From assembly GCF_047123815.1 (NCBI RefSeq), contig NZ_CP138920.1, forward strand, positions 2,666,001-2,730,000: a DNA stretch of 64,000 nt, in the 5' to 3' direction. Numbering within the stretch: position 1 is the first letter of the stretch; every line of letters begins with the position of its first letter. The translations under genes and the position numbers were made by a program. The DNA is from Maricaulis sp017643475 (lineage in GTDB: Bacteria > Pseudomonadota > Alphaproteobacteria > Caulobacterales > Maricaulaceae). Below are positions 51,593 to 59,334 of the stretch, one piece after another. The notes beneath the pieces were generated by a model that saw only the letters and a program-made list of their open reading frames with translations, searched no databases and was not told the origin of the DNA.

Positions 51593-52522
51593 CTATTCCG
51601 CCCGATCATCGGCGGCGTGCTGCGGGCGCAGCCACACACCGTCATTTCCCGTTGTGGGGCCGCCGTGTTCAGCGTCATAGAGGCCGCGGCGCAAATTGCG
51701 ACGGCGATTGATTTCGCTCGCTGCTGGCCGCTTCTCGGACGAGCCCAGCGCGACGCACAGATCGGTGATGTCGTGCGCCATTCTCGCGAATTCTTCCATC
51801 TCCATCGCGAAGGGGTGATCCGGCCCGGGATTGGAGCGGTCAAAGGTCACATGTTTCTCGATCACTCTGGCACCCAGCGCGATCGAGGCGATCGGAGCCA
51901 GGCTGCCTGGCGAGTGGTCTGAGAGGCCCAGGGGCGTGTGCGGAAACGCCGCCCGCAGGGACGTCAACGCGTTGAGGTTCATATCCTCCCAGGCAGGTGG
52001 ATAACTTGCTGTACAATGCAACAGGGTAAGCTCGTTACAGCCCTTGGCGCGGAGGAAGCTGGCCGCCGCCTCGACTTCGTCGAGATAGCTGGCGCCGGTG
52101 GACTGGATCACGGCCTTGCCGGTTGCCGCGATCTTTTCCTGCATCGCGCGGAAAGTCATATCCCCGGATGCGATCTTGTAACGGCTGACGCCGACATCCT
52201 CGAGCAGGTCCACCGCTTCCAGAGAGAAGGGCGAGGACATAAATTCGATGCCGTTATCGTCAGCACAGGCCTTGAGAGTGTAGTGCCAGTCATCCGGCAA
52301 GCCCTGATTGCCGAACGCGGCGTATTTCGGATTGTCGACAATGTCGTCGCTGCCGGGGTCCTTGATGCGTCGTGCGATCAGGCCGTCCCGGCTCAGGCTC
52401 TGGAATTTGGCAATATCCGCGCCTGCTTTCGCACTGGCTTCGATATAGCGTTTGGCGAGATCGAGATCGCCATCATAGTTCGACCCGATCTCCGCGATCA
52501 GGGTCACGCGCTCTGCGTTCAT
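51593..52522 (-). CDS. NeuB-family nonulosonic acid synthase with short C-terminus
   Basis: The 309-residue protein has the NeuB barrel: LIAEIGSNYDGDLDLAKRYI, KFQSLSRDGLI, MSSPFSLEAVDLLEDVGVSR, YKIASGDM, then LGLSDHSPGSLAPIASIALG and ARVIEKHVTFDRS. Such enzymes condense phosphoenolpyruvate with a hexose derivative to give sialic, legionaminic or pseudaminic acid. NeuB/PseI usually has about 340-350 residues and ends in a SAF (antifreeze-like) domain; here only the start of it remains (RRGLYDAEHG to VWLRPQ). It is the last gene of flmG-pseG-sulfotransferase-ATPgrasp-spsF-neuB. Confidence 0.85.
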   Translation of the reverse strand: MNAERVTLIAEIGSNYDGDLDLAKRYIEASAKAGADIAKFQSLSRDGLIARRIKDPGSDDIVDNPKYAAFGNQGLPDDWHYTLKACADDNGIEFMSSPFSLEAVDLLEDVGVSRYKIASGDMTFRAMQEKIAATGKAVIQSTGASYLDEVEAAASFLRAKGCNELTLLHCTASYPPAWEDMNLNALTSLRAAFPHTPLGLSDHSPGSLAPIASIALGARVIEKHVTFDRSNPGPDHPFAMEMEEFARMAHDITDLCVALGSSEKRPAASEINRRRNLRRGLYDAEHGGPTTGNDGVWLRPQHAADDRAE

Positions 52523-53247
52523 CAGGCAATGTCCTCGAAGCGGTTTTGTTCGGCCACCTGTTCGCTGATCAGCTTGCAGATGTGTTCTGCATCGATGGGC
52601 CAGTCGCGTTCGCTCATCTGTGCGTAAACGGAGCGGACGAAGTCCAGGTCCTCACGTGTGTCGACCGAAAAATCATAATCGGGATAGTGAAGCGTGTCGG
52701 CGAACCGCACCATGTGTGTCCGGAAGGCTTCATAGTGTTCACGTATGAACAGGGTGACGTGCTCGCGGTGGCGGGCGGTGACTTCCGGATCAGCGGCAAG
52801 ATGTTGAAGCACACGCGTTTGCACGACTTCCGCGCGCAAGCCCCGCGGCAGATGCTTGTCAACGGGCCGCGTGTATTCGGAAAGATTGTCGTGATGGTCC
52901 GACACGCATCGCGCAATAATCATGGGGTCACGGAAGGGACTGTCCGATGTAATGCGCACAAGGGTCGTGGCCAGGGTTCGTTCGGCGACGACGAGGAAGC
53001 GATCAAGAACGTCGTGCTCTGAACCACGAAAGACGCGAATGCCTTCGGCCTGTCCCAGCTGTTCGACGGTATCATCATTGGGGTGTGTCGTCGTGGCGAT
53101 CACCAGCTCGTCCACGCCTGGAATATTGCGCAAGTGTCGACACTGGTAAGCGAGCAGGGAAACATCATCGAAAAGCGGTTCGAGAATCTTCCTCGGAAGC
53201 CGATTCGAGCCTGTTCGTGCCTGAATTACCGCGACGGTTCTTTTCAC
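52522..53247 (-). CDS. SpsF/NeuA-like cytidylyltransferase
   Basis: The 241-residue protein begins VAVIQARTGSNRLPRKILEP (nucleotide-binding motif RxGSxRLPxK) with GVDELVIATTTHPNDDTVEQ, VFRGSEHDVLDRFLVVAE and VRITSDSPFRDP, matching the SpsF/PseF group that activates 3-deoxy sugar acids with CMP. It probably produces the CMP-sugar used by the glycosyltransferase. It is coupled on both sides (four-base overlap with the ATP-grasp gene; one-base overlap to neuB). Confidence 0.82.
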   Translation of the reverse strand: MKRTVAVIQARTGSNRLPRKILEPLFDDVSLLAYQCRHLRNIPGVDELVIATTTHPNDDTVEQLGQAEGIRVFRGSEHDVLDRFLVVAERTLATTLVRITSDSPFRDPMIIARCVSDHHDNLSEYTRPVDKHLPRGLRAEVVQTRVLQHLAADPEVTARHREHVTLFIREHYEAFRTHMVRFADTLHYPDYDFSVDTREDLDFVRSVYAQMSERDWPIDAEHICKLISEQVAEQNRFEDIA

Positions 53248-54308
53248 ACCGTGTCCTCTTCATTCTGGCTGCCTTGGACAGGGATTTCGACATCCATCCA
53301 GGTCCGTGTCATCCGAGTCGCATTATACGGAGGAATTCTACCGGGGATATGGTTACCAAGATCTGGATCATTCGCCAGCATGCGCACGAGCAGGGCCGGA
53401 ATGTTGAGGCCCGCCAGGGTCATTAGATATCCAAACCCCCACATGCGCGGATTGATCTCCAGCAAATAGGCAGGTTCGCCCGCAGCCGGCCGTTTCAGCT
53501 CGACTGCCGCAAGACCGTGCCAGGGGCCACTGGCCTGCAGAACATCAAGCCCGGCCTGCATCAGGACCGGGTCATCCACGGTTTCCCCGGCGACCGCGAC
53601 GCCCCCTGTCGGAGGATTGGTCTGCAGCTTGCGGTGCAGGGTGGAGATGATGAGTTCGCCATCGCGCCACAGCGAGCCGATCGTGTAGACGGTCTCGGCA
53701 CCGCCCGGAATGTATTGCTGGACCACACAGGGGCCATGATCGCGGTGGGTTTCGGTCCAGATCTGGGCCAGCTCGATCGCATTGGCCGGATAGCTCACAC
53801 CGCGTGCACCGCGTGATGTGCGGGGTTTGACGACGCAGGGATAGCCGCCATCCCAGGCATCCAGATCGTCGACGCTGTTGGGCTGTAGTGTCGCCGGTAT
53901 CGGCAGTCCGCGGGCCTTGGCACGGGACAGGAGCTTGCCCTTGTCGAGACCATATTCGAGCACATCCGGAGCTGGCACGGGCACACGAATACCGTCCTTT
54001 GCCCAGGCGTCCACGACCGGCGCCAGGGCCTTGGCTTCAGCTTCCGAACCCGGAATGATGGTGTCACAGCCATGATCTGCCAGCACCTTCAGCACAGCGC
54101 TCCGATAGGCCTCCGCATCTGCAGCGGAGGGCAGGGTTATCCCGGTACAGCCGGGTTCATACAGCCCGCCCGCGAGTGCGTTCAGGTCGGCGGCAACAAG
54201 CGTCAGCTCTGGATCGGCCTGTCTCAGCGAGCGCAGGGTGCCCAGGCCCGGAGGGGCGCCGACGCCCGTGACCAGCACGCCACCGGAGATGTTATGAAGC
54301 GCACTCAT
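53244..54308 (-). CDS. ATP-grasp ligase in the flagellin-sugar operon
   Basis: The 354-residue protein has an N-terminal Rossmann-like domain (GGVLVTGVGAPPGLGTLRSL, PGSEAEAKALAPVVDAWAKD) and ATP-grasp elements: YPCVVKPRTSRGARGVSYPA (central lysine and glycine loop), VVQQYIPGGAETVYTIGSLW and a metal site around LLEINPRMWGFG. Such enzymes form amide or thioester bonds using ATP. In the nonulosonate operon it could attach an amino acid or acyl group to the sugar, an unusual modification here. The substrate is not known. It is coupled to the sulfotransferase (four-base overlap). Confidence 0.8.
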   Translation of the reverse strand: MSALHNISGGVLVTGVGAPPGLGTLRSLRQADPELTLVAADLNALAGGLYEPGCTGITLPSAADAEAYRSAVLKVLADHGCDTIIPGSEAEAKALAPVVDAWAKDGIRVPVPAPDVLEYGLDKGKLLSRAKARGLPIPATLQPNSVDDLDAWDGGYPCVVKPRTSRGARGVSYPANAIELAQIWTETHRDHGPCVVQQYIPGGAETVYTIGSLWRDGELIISTLHRKLQTNPPTGGVAVAGETVDDPVLMQAGLDVLQASGPWHGLAAVELKRPAAGEPAYLLEINPRMWGFGYLMTLAGLNIPALLVRMLANDPDLGNHIPGRIPPYNATRMTRTWMDVEIPVQGSQNEEDTV

Positions 54309-55252
54309 TTGCGCCAGAAATCCAGTGATCGTCCGAGCAGCGCCTCGACCTCCCGGATCGAGGGCTCGAACTGTGTCTGCAGGCGGGCGCGCATGCCGCT
54401 GGCCATTGGCGGAATCGAGACCGGCGTGTTGTCGAGTGGCGGGTAAACGCCGTCAGCGGTCTTGGCGCTGGTGGTGCCGGAAACGGGGGCGATCAGCTCG
54501 GCATGAAGCCGATCAAAATCCTCGCCGATACGGTCGTCGAAATGGCCATCGATGATCATCTTCTTGGCCGCGGGTATGCCACCGGTGTTATAGCGCGCCT
54601 CGACCGTGATGGGGTGTGGGGGCAGGTCAAGGAAGTCAACAATCTGGGCGACGGTTCCCGGGCCGTCTGCGTCGAGGTCATCCTGGAGAAGGACCAGCAT
54701 GTTCGGGAAGTGAGCCTGCCAGATCTTCAAGCGCTCGGGATAGGTGGAAGTGTGCGCGTAAAGCCACTGGAACCCCCAGTTTTCCGCGATACGGCGCGGC
54801 TGGTCTTCCAGCGCTTTTTCAAACGAGAGAAATTCTGCATCACGTCGGACATTCTGTAGATAGTGGGAATAGGTCCGGTCGACGGGATTGCGCAACAGGG
54901 CGATAATGCGGGTGTCAGGGCCACACAATTTGCGCGCCCGCGGGGCTGCAAGCGACGCATAGGCATAGTAATCCGGCGAGACGTCCCCGACCCGCGCCTG
55001 GCCAGAATAATCCGCCATCAGCGCTTGATAGTCAGAGATCTCCGGCGCGGTGTCGAAGTGGTAGAATTCGGGCCAGTAGACCTCCCCTTGTCCCACTCGG
55101 GAAAAGAAGCGCCCTTCCTTGCGAACCCGGGACAGGAAAACATCGGGATGCTGGCTTAGATAGTGGTACAGCGAGGTCGTGCCCGCCTTTGGTGCGCCGA
55201 TGACCAGAAAGTTTGGCCAGATGTCGCCGACTGTGGGTGAGGACTCGGTCAA
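54305..55252 (-). CDS. Sulfotransferase-domain protein in the flagellin-sugar operon
   Basis: The 315-residue protein has the PAPS-binding P-loop LVIGAPKAGTTSLYHYLSQH (5'-phosphosulfate loop with Lys) and the second PAPS motif RIIALLRNPVDRTYSHYLQN (3'-phosphate binding, R...S). These are the two classic motifs of the Sulfotransfer_1/3 families. It would transfer sulfate from PAPS to a sugar hydroxyl or a tyrosine. Its place between PseG-like and ATP-grasp genes suggests a sulfated flagellar or surface glycan. It is translationally coupled to the ATP-grasp gene. Confidence 0.88.
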   Translation of the reverse strand: MTESSPTVGDIWPNFLVIGAPKAGTTSLYHYLSQHPDVFLSRVRKEGRFFSRVGQGEVYWPEFYHFDTAPEISDYQALMADYSGQARVGDVSPDYYAYASLAAPRARKLCGPDTRIIALLRNPVDRTYSHYLQNVRRDAEFLSFEKALEDQPRRIAENWGFQWLYAHTSTYPERLKIWQAHFPNMLVLLQDDLDADGPGTVAQIVDFLDLPPHPITVEARYNTGGIPAAKKMIIDGHFDDRIGEDFDRLHAELIAPVSGTTSAKTADGVYPPLDNTPVSIPPMASGMRARLQTQFEPSIREVEALLGRSLDFWRK

Positions 55253-55280
55253 TTCTGTCTCTTCGCTTCAGGTTTCTGCT

Positions 55281-56264
55281 TCAAGCCGTTTTAGGACGAT
55301 TCTGGCGGCGACGGCTCACCGGGCCAGGTCGTGTGGATGAATTGGGCGACCCGCTGCGCGCGCCAAGCCCGTCAACGCTGGCTGCCATTTTTTCGATCGC
55401 GCCCTGGCGGATCTCCACGTCCGTGTGAAACCGGTTGAAAGCCGTGGCGAACTGGCTTTCCCAGTGCGGCGTGTGCGGAACAAGGCTGACGCCAAATCCG
55501 AGGGCCTCCCAGCTGCGGGCCCGGTCCAGCTGATGCGGAACAATCGGCAGGCATATCGCGGGCAAACGGCAGGCTGCAGCCTCGTGCAGGCTCGTGCCGC
55601 CCGCCATGACGGCAAAATCAGCCGCGCGCATTCGCTCTGCAACGTCCCGTGCGCGATGGGGTGTGCCGCGGCTGTCCGGGCGCAGGATATCCACTTCCAG
55701 GTTACGTTGTCGGCAAAGCTCTTCGCAAAGCGCCAGGCAATGGTCGATCAATTCGCTTTGGCTTCCGCCCAGGGAGACGAAGACGGATTGCGCCTGCGTG
55801 ACGGCGACGGGGGGAGTCAGGGCGCTGAACGCAGCAGGCAAGAGCAGATGTTCCGGACCATCAAGATAATGCACTCCACGCGTTTCGGGTTGGGGAACAA
55901 AGCGTTGTTTGACGATCAGATCGGCCCGCGCAGCGCCGGTCTGGTTGCCCAGCAGTGCGACTGGCAGGCCGGTGCCCCGCAGCCTTTGCACCAGGATCGG
56001 GTCGGTGTCCTTCCAGTCCCCGATCAGCACCGGGGCTTCGTGCCTACGGGCCAGCGTGGAGAGCGCCTCGAACTCGTCGGTCTGCGTCACAGATACAATC
56101 TCGCACAATGCTTTCACATCTGCGGGTAGAACGTCTGGCGTTCGGGTGATCCAGAGCACCTGGCGCCCAAGCTCGTGCAGCGTGCGCGCCAGCGCGCGGC
56201 AGCGTGTGACATGGCCGAAACCAATTGTCGGTCCGCCGTCCGCCCGTATCAGGATGACAGACAT
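55281..56264 (-). CDS. pseG: PseG-like nucleotide-sugar hydrolase
   Basis: The 327-residue protein begins VILIRADGGPTIGFGHVTRC followed by RALARTLHELG, the PseG/SpsG signature, and has a GT28-like second half with FVSLGGSQSELIDHCLALCE and FAVMAGGTSLHEAAACRLPA. PseG removes UDP from UDP-2,4-diacetamido-2,4,6-trideoxy-altropyranose, giving the hexose for the NeuB/PseI step. It starts three bases after the FlmG-like stop, in the same operon. The C-terminus (SRRRQNRPKTA) is basic. Confidence 0.82.
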   Translation of the reverse strand: MSVILIRADGGPTIGFGHVTRCRALARTLHELGRQVLWITRTPDVLPADVKALCEIVSVTQTDEFEALSTLARRHEAPVLIGDWKDTDPILVQRLRGTGLPVALLGNQTGAARADLIVKQRFVPQPETRGVHYLDGPEHLLLPAAFSALTPPVAVTQAQSVFVSLGGSQSELIDHCLALCEELCRQRNLEVDILRPDSRGTPHRARDVAERMRAADFAVMAGGTSLHEAAACRLPAICLPIVPHQLDRARSWEALGFGVSLVPHTPHWESQFATAFNRFHTDVEIRQGAIEKMAASVDGLGARSGSPNSSTRPGPVSRRRQNRPKTA

Positions 56265-56267
56265 GGC

Positions 56268-58055
56268 CTAGCCGGTAGCCTTGACGTGTGCTGCCAGCTC
56301 GGTGGCGACCCGCCCCATCGTGTTCTCCCAGTCCTGGAAGCCTTCGCCAAAGAAGGAGCGTGTCTGCGGATACCAGAGTGACCGCCCGGCGCCCAGCATG
56401 GTCCAGGTCGAGGAGCGCGCGTGGATGAACCAGACATTTGCACCACTGGCAGCGGCCAGGTTGGTGGTCGCATTCATCGGGCCGATGACCAGATCACAGG
56501 CAGAAGACAGCGCGGCGACCCCGTCGAGATCCATCTTGAGGTCGATGCCTTCGGGCTGGTGAACCGTGACCCCGAAATGCTCGCGGGCGATCTCCAGCTC
56601 GTCTTCGACCTTGCCATACTGCAGATTGACGAACTCCACACCCTCCACGTCCAGGACCGGTTTCCAGGCGTCGAATGCCGAGAAAAACCGGGCGCGCCGT
56701 GCGTTCATTTTCAGCGATTTCCAGAGGATGCCGACCTTGAGGCCCGGGCCGAACGCGGCGAGTTGTTGCCGGAACTCTTTCTGGCGATCCGGATCCGGGG
56801 TCAGGAAACCTGCATCCTTGGGAAAGCTGTCGACACTGTTGCGAAGCGAGCGCAGGGGCGTCGCCATCGGCGTCCAGTAATCGGAGGCCTTGTCGATCTT
56901 TGGCAGGACACGCACATCGCGGCCTTCCACATGGGCGGAACGGTGGCTGTAGACCTTCGCCTTGGGGAAGGACCGGGCGACCAGGTCCACCAATCGATAC
57001 TCCACGGCGATGCGCAATTCGCCATCCGGGCCGACCGCGTCGATCAGGTCATTGGCCTGGTTGAGAAACAGGACTTCATCGCCCAGCCCCTGTTCGCCGA
57101 TCCAGACCAGAGACTTGCCCCGGATCTCGTCCAGATCATCGCCTTCCCACATTGGACAGTTCATGACAAACAGTGTGGCCTGGGTATTGTCGGGGTCGAG
57201 GCGAATGCGTTGCGCCTTCCAGCCTTCAGCGAGGCGGCCCGACGCGAGCAATGCCAGTGAGTGCCCGTGCAGCATCGTGGCCCGGTCGATCTTGTCCTGG
57301 GGATTCTTCAGTGCTTCTTCGAAATGCGTGATGGCATTCTCGGGTTCGCCGATCAGCTCGTAGACATTCGCGAGGTTGTTATGTGCCCGTGCGAAATTGG
57401 GCTTAAGCCGTAAGGCTTCAGTGTAAAAGGGCACCGCGCCGACCGGGTCGCCGGAATCCGACAAAACTGTGCCCAGGGAATTCCACAGCTCGGCATTTTC
57501 CGGGTGCAGGTAGATGCGCTCTCGTAGCAATTCGATCGCATCTTCAAACTTGGCCTGGTCGCGCAGGACACTCGCCAGGTTGATCATGCCGCTCATACTG
57601 TCCGGATTGACCTGGACGCAAAGGCGATAGAATTTTTCCGCGGCCTCGAGCATGTCCAGCTTCCAGGCCACAATCCCCATATTGAGATAGATTTCATCGT
57701 CGGCGGGATCGAGTTTCCAGGCGCGTTCATAAAACTCGAGAGCGCGGGATAGTCGTCCCAGGCGAAACAGGAGCAGGCCGACCGTATGGTTGGCGAGGGC
57801 GGTGTCCGGCCCTGCATCGAGCGCCTTGAGCGCGTGTTTCGCAGCGCCGATATGGTCGCCTTCATCAGATATCTTGATGGCGCGTTTGCACAGGGCAGCG
57901 ACCTTGCGATAGGTCGCGCGCTGATCCTTGGGGATCACGCCCAGTTTGGTTTCAGCCTTGAAGTGTCCGGAATCGCCCACAGCCCCGCGGGTTTCATTCT
58001 TTTCCGCTTCAGCCTCGGCGTTGAATTCTTCTAACAGCGCGCTGTCGGTCATCAT
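56268..58055 (-). CDS. flmG: TPR-glycosyltransferase for flagellin (FlmG-like)
   Basis: The 595-residue protein has a charged N-terminus, about six TPR units at residues 45-260 (ALEFYERAWKLDPADDEIYL, AVPFYTEALRLKPNFARAHN) and a C-terminal glycosyltransferase-like domain (LVWIGEQGLGDEVLFLNQAN to the end, with VGILWKSLKMNARRARFF and LSSACDLVIGPMNATTNLAA). Size and domain order match Caulobacter FlmG, which transfers pseudaminic acid to flagellins, using the TPR part to bind them. It heads the operon next to the flagellin genes on the opposite strand. The substrate sugar is inferred. Confidence 0.8.
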   Translation of the reverse strand: MMTDSALLEEFNAEAEAEKNETRGAVGDSGHFKAETKLGVIPKDQRATYRKVAALCKRAIKISDEGDHIGAAKHALKALDAGPDTALANHTVGLLLFRLGRLSRALEFYERAWKLDPADDEIYLNMGIVAWKLDMLEAAEKFYRLCVQVNPDSMSGMINLASVLRDQAKFEDAIELLRERIYLHPENAELWNSLGTVLSDSGDPVGAVPFYTEALRLKPNFARAHNNLANVYELIGEPENAITHFEEALKNPQDKIDRATMLHGHSLALLASGRLAEGWKAQRIRLDPDNTQATLFVMNCPMWEGDDLDEIRGKSLVWIGEQGLGDEVLFLNQANDLIDAVGPDGELRIAVEYRLVDLVARSFPKAKVYSHRSAHVEGRDVRVLPKIDKASDYWTPMATPLRSLRNSVDSFPKDAGFLTPDPDRQKEFRQQLAAFGPGLKVGILWKSLKMNARRARFFSAFDAWKPVLDVEGVEFVNLQYGKVEDELEIAREHFGVTVHQPEGIDLKMDLDGVAALSSACDLVIGPMNATTNLAAASGANVWFIHARSSTWTMLGAGRSLWYPQTRSFFGEGFQDWENTMGRVATELAAHVKATG

Positions 58056-58106
58056 GTCTCGCTATCGCTAGGGTCGCTCGCAACCAGACTGACGCACCGA
58101 TTCGAC

Positions 58107-58121
58107 TTAACGTTTGGCTAA
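58107..58121. promoter_or_regulatory. Degenerate CtrA-like site upstream of flmG
   Basis: TTAA-N7-CTAA occurs about 50 bases upstream of the flmG start. One half is perfect, the other has one mismatch to the TTAA-N7-TTAA CtrA box. It would fit cell-cycle control of the flagellar glycosylation operon, but the match is weak. Confidence 0.3.
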
Positions 58122-58218
58122 GGTTTTCCAGGCGGCCTGTCACAGGCGATCACGCGCGATCAGTCGGATCGGTGAGGGCGGTTTGACGCGTATTAAATAT
58201 GCATGACCGTGATCGCCT

Positions 58219-58249
58219 GGTTTCGCGATGATTGGCGAAACCTTTTGTT
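58219..58249 (+). other. Stem-loop upstream of flbT
   Basis: GGTTTCGC (58219-58226) pairs with GCGAAACC (58235-58242) around an 8-base loop, followed by TTTTGTT. It looks like a terminator or attenuator lying upstream of the putative sigma-54 site of flbT. It could block read-through into flbT from any upstream start. Confidence 0.45.
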
Positions 58250-58259
58250 CATCAGCCTT

Positions 58260-58274
58260 TGGCAGATTCTCCGC
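58260..58274 (+). promoter_or_regulatory. Candidate sigma-54 promoter of flbT-flaF
   Basis: TGGCAGATTCTCCGC has GG and GC spaced by 10 bases as in -24/-12 promoters (consensus TGGCACG-N4-TTGC), though TTGC is CCGC here. It lies 37 bases before the flbT ATG. Weaker than the flagellin promoters. Confidence 0.4.
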
Positions 58275-58311
58275 CTGTCTAATGCGCACTCATAGTTCTG
58301 GGAGAGACTGA

Positions 58312-58698
58312 ATGCCGCTCAAAATCTCGCTAAAACCCGGCGAGAAGTTCGTTCTGAACGGCGCGGTGATCGAGAATGGCGATCGCCGATCAGTGCTCGT
58401 CCTGCAGAACAAGGCTTCGGTGCTGCGTGAGAAAGACATCATGCAACAGGAAGAGGTGACGACTCCGGCGCGTCACATCTATTTCCCGATCATGATGATG
58501 TATCTGTCTGACAAGCAAAACGATGCCATCTACGAACAATTTGTCGTGCGGATGAATGAGTTCATGAGCGTGATCCAGTCACCGGAAGTGTTGGCGGAAT
58601 GCGTTGCGGTGAGCAGGGATGTGATGGCGGGTGAGTACTACAAGGCTCTCATCCGGTGCAAAAAGCTCATCGCTTATGAAGAGGAGCGACTGAAGTAA
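58312..58698 (+). CDS. flbT: Flagellin mRNA regulator FlbT
   Basis: The 128-residue protein is FlbT: MPLKISLKPGEKFVLNGAVI, then SVLVLQNKASVLREKDIMQQ and RHIYFPIMMMYLSDKQ, ending ALIRCKKLIAYEEERLK. In Caulobacter it binds the 5' untranslated part of flagellin mRNA and destabilises it until the hook is built. The start has GGGAGAG upstream and the stop overlaps flaF (TAATG). It is placed directly before three flagellin genes, each with a leader hairpin. Confidence 0.93.
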   Translation: MPLKISLKPGEKFVLNGAVIENGDRRSVLVLQNKASVLREKDIMQQEEVTTPARHIYFPIMMMYLSDKQNDAIYEQFVVRMNEFMSVIQSPEVLAECVAVSRDVMAGEYYKALIRCKKLIAYEEERLK

Positions 58699-59066
58699 TG
58701 TCCTTCCAGGCCTATCAGCAAGCTGCGACCCGTAGCGAGGATCCGCGTTCAACCGAGTACCGCCTGTTCGCGCAAGTGACGCGCGCGCTAATGGAAGCGT
58801 CACAGGCGGACAAGCTTGAGATCACCAAGCGTGCAGAAGCGCTGGACTGGAACCGTCGCATGTGGAGCAATTTCGCTCTGGACTGCTCGAGTGAGGAAAA
58901 TCAATTGCCCGAGCAATTGCGGGCCTCGATCATCTCGCTGTCACTTTTCGTCTCCAAGCACACATCCGTCGTCATGCGCGGCGATGATGATTTTCAAACC
59001 CTGATTGATATCAATCGAACGATTATGCAGGGGCTCTCGCCCCAGGCCCAGGCGCCCGCCGCGTAG
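58698..59066 (+). CDS. flaF: Flagellin production and secretion factor FlaF
   Basis: The 122-residue protein matches FlaF: MSFQAYQQAATRSEDPRSTE, YRLFAQVTRALMEA, RMWSNFALDCSSEENQLPEQ, LRASIISLSLFVSKHTS. In Caulobacter FlaF acts opposite to FlbT, favouring flagellin synthesis and export, perhaps as a chaperone. The gene overlaps flbT by one base and is closed by a strong terminator. Confidence 0.92.
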   Translation: MSFQAYQQAATRSEDPRSTEYRLFAQVTRALMEASQADKLEITKRAEALDWNRRMWSNFALDCSSEENQLPEQLRASIISLSLFVSKHTSVVMRGDDDFQTLIDINRTIMQGLSPQAQAPAA

Positions 59067-59090
59067 AGGCCCGCAGATCGCTGAACAGGG

Positions 59091-59115
59091 AGCCGCCCAC
59101 GGGCGGCTTTTTCTT
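59091..59115 (+). terminator. Rho-independent terminator after flbT-flaF
   Basis: AGCCGCCC, loop AC, GGGCGGCT (59091-59108) form a strong stem followed by TTTTTC. It separates the flbT-flaF unit from flagellin 1, which has its own promoter. Confidence 0.85.
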
Positions 59116-59127
59116 GCCTGCTTGTTC

Positions 59128-59147
59128 GCCGGGAAACATCTGCCGGG
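59128..59147. promoter_or_regulatory. ftr-like (FlbD) element upstream of flagellin 1
   Basis: GCCGGGAAACATCTGCCGGG contains the CCGG...TGCCGGG halves seen in Caulobacter ftr enhancers, about 100 bases upstream of the sigma-54 promoter at 59248. A second CGGCAAG stretch follows at once. Assigned by resemblance to FlbD targets and by distance. Confidence 0.45.
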
Positions 59148-59247
59148 GCGGCAAGAAAGGCGCTGCAGATCCGTCCGTACTCTGTGTTCCTGAGGCGTTT
59201 TGGTCCAAAAAGTGTCGTGAAAACAGCATTATAGCATATTCACCGCT

Positions 59248-59262
59248 CGGCATAGCGCTTGC
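59248..59262 (+). promoter_or_regulatory. Sigma-54 promoter of flagellin 1
   Basis: CGGCATAGCGCTTGC matches TGGCACG-N4-TTGC at GGCA and TTGC, with exact -24/-12 spacing. Transcription would start near 59273, leaving a leader of about 60 bases that contains two hairpins. Confidence 0.7.
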
Positions 59263-59275
59263 GAAGCTTGCGGCA

Positions 59276-59305
59276 GGACAAAACGTCCAGGCCGAAAAAG
59301 TCGGC
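59276..59305 (+). other. Leader hairpins of flagellin 1 mRNA
   Basis: Hairpin 1: GGACAAAACGTCC (59276-59288), a 4-bp stem with loop AAAAC. Hairpin 2: GCCGA-AAAAG-TCGGC (59291-59305), a 5-bp stem. They lie just after the predicted transcription start and 30-46 bases before the ATG. The first one is identical in the leader of flagellin 2. Confidence 0.6.
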
Positions 59306-59334
59306 TTCATCGCTTCCAGAACGGAGGAACAATT

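Noticed and set aside
58107..58121. Strong claim of CtrA control for flmG
   Set aside because: One half-site deviates, so it is listed only as a weak candidate.
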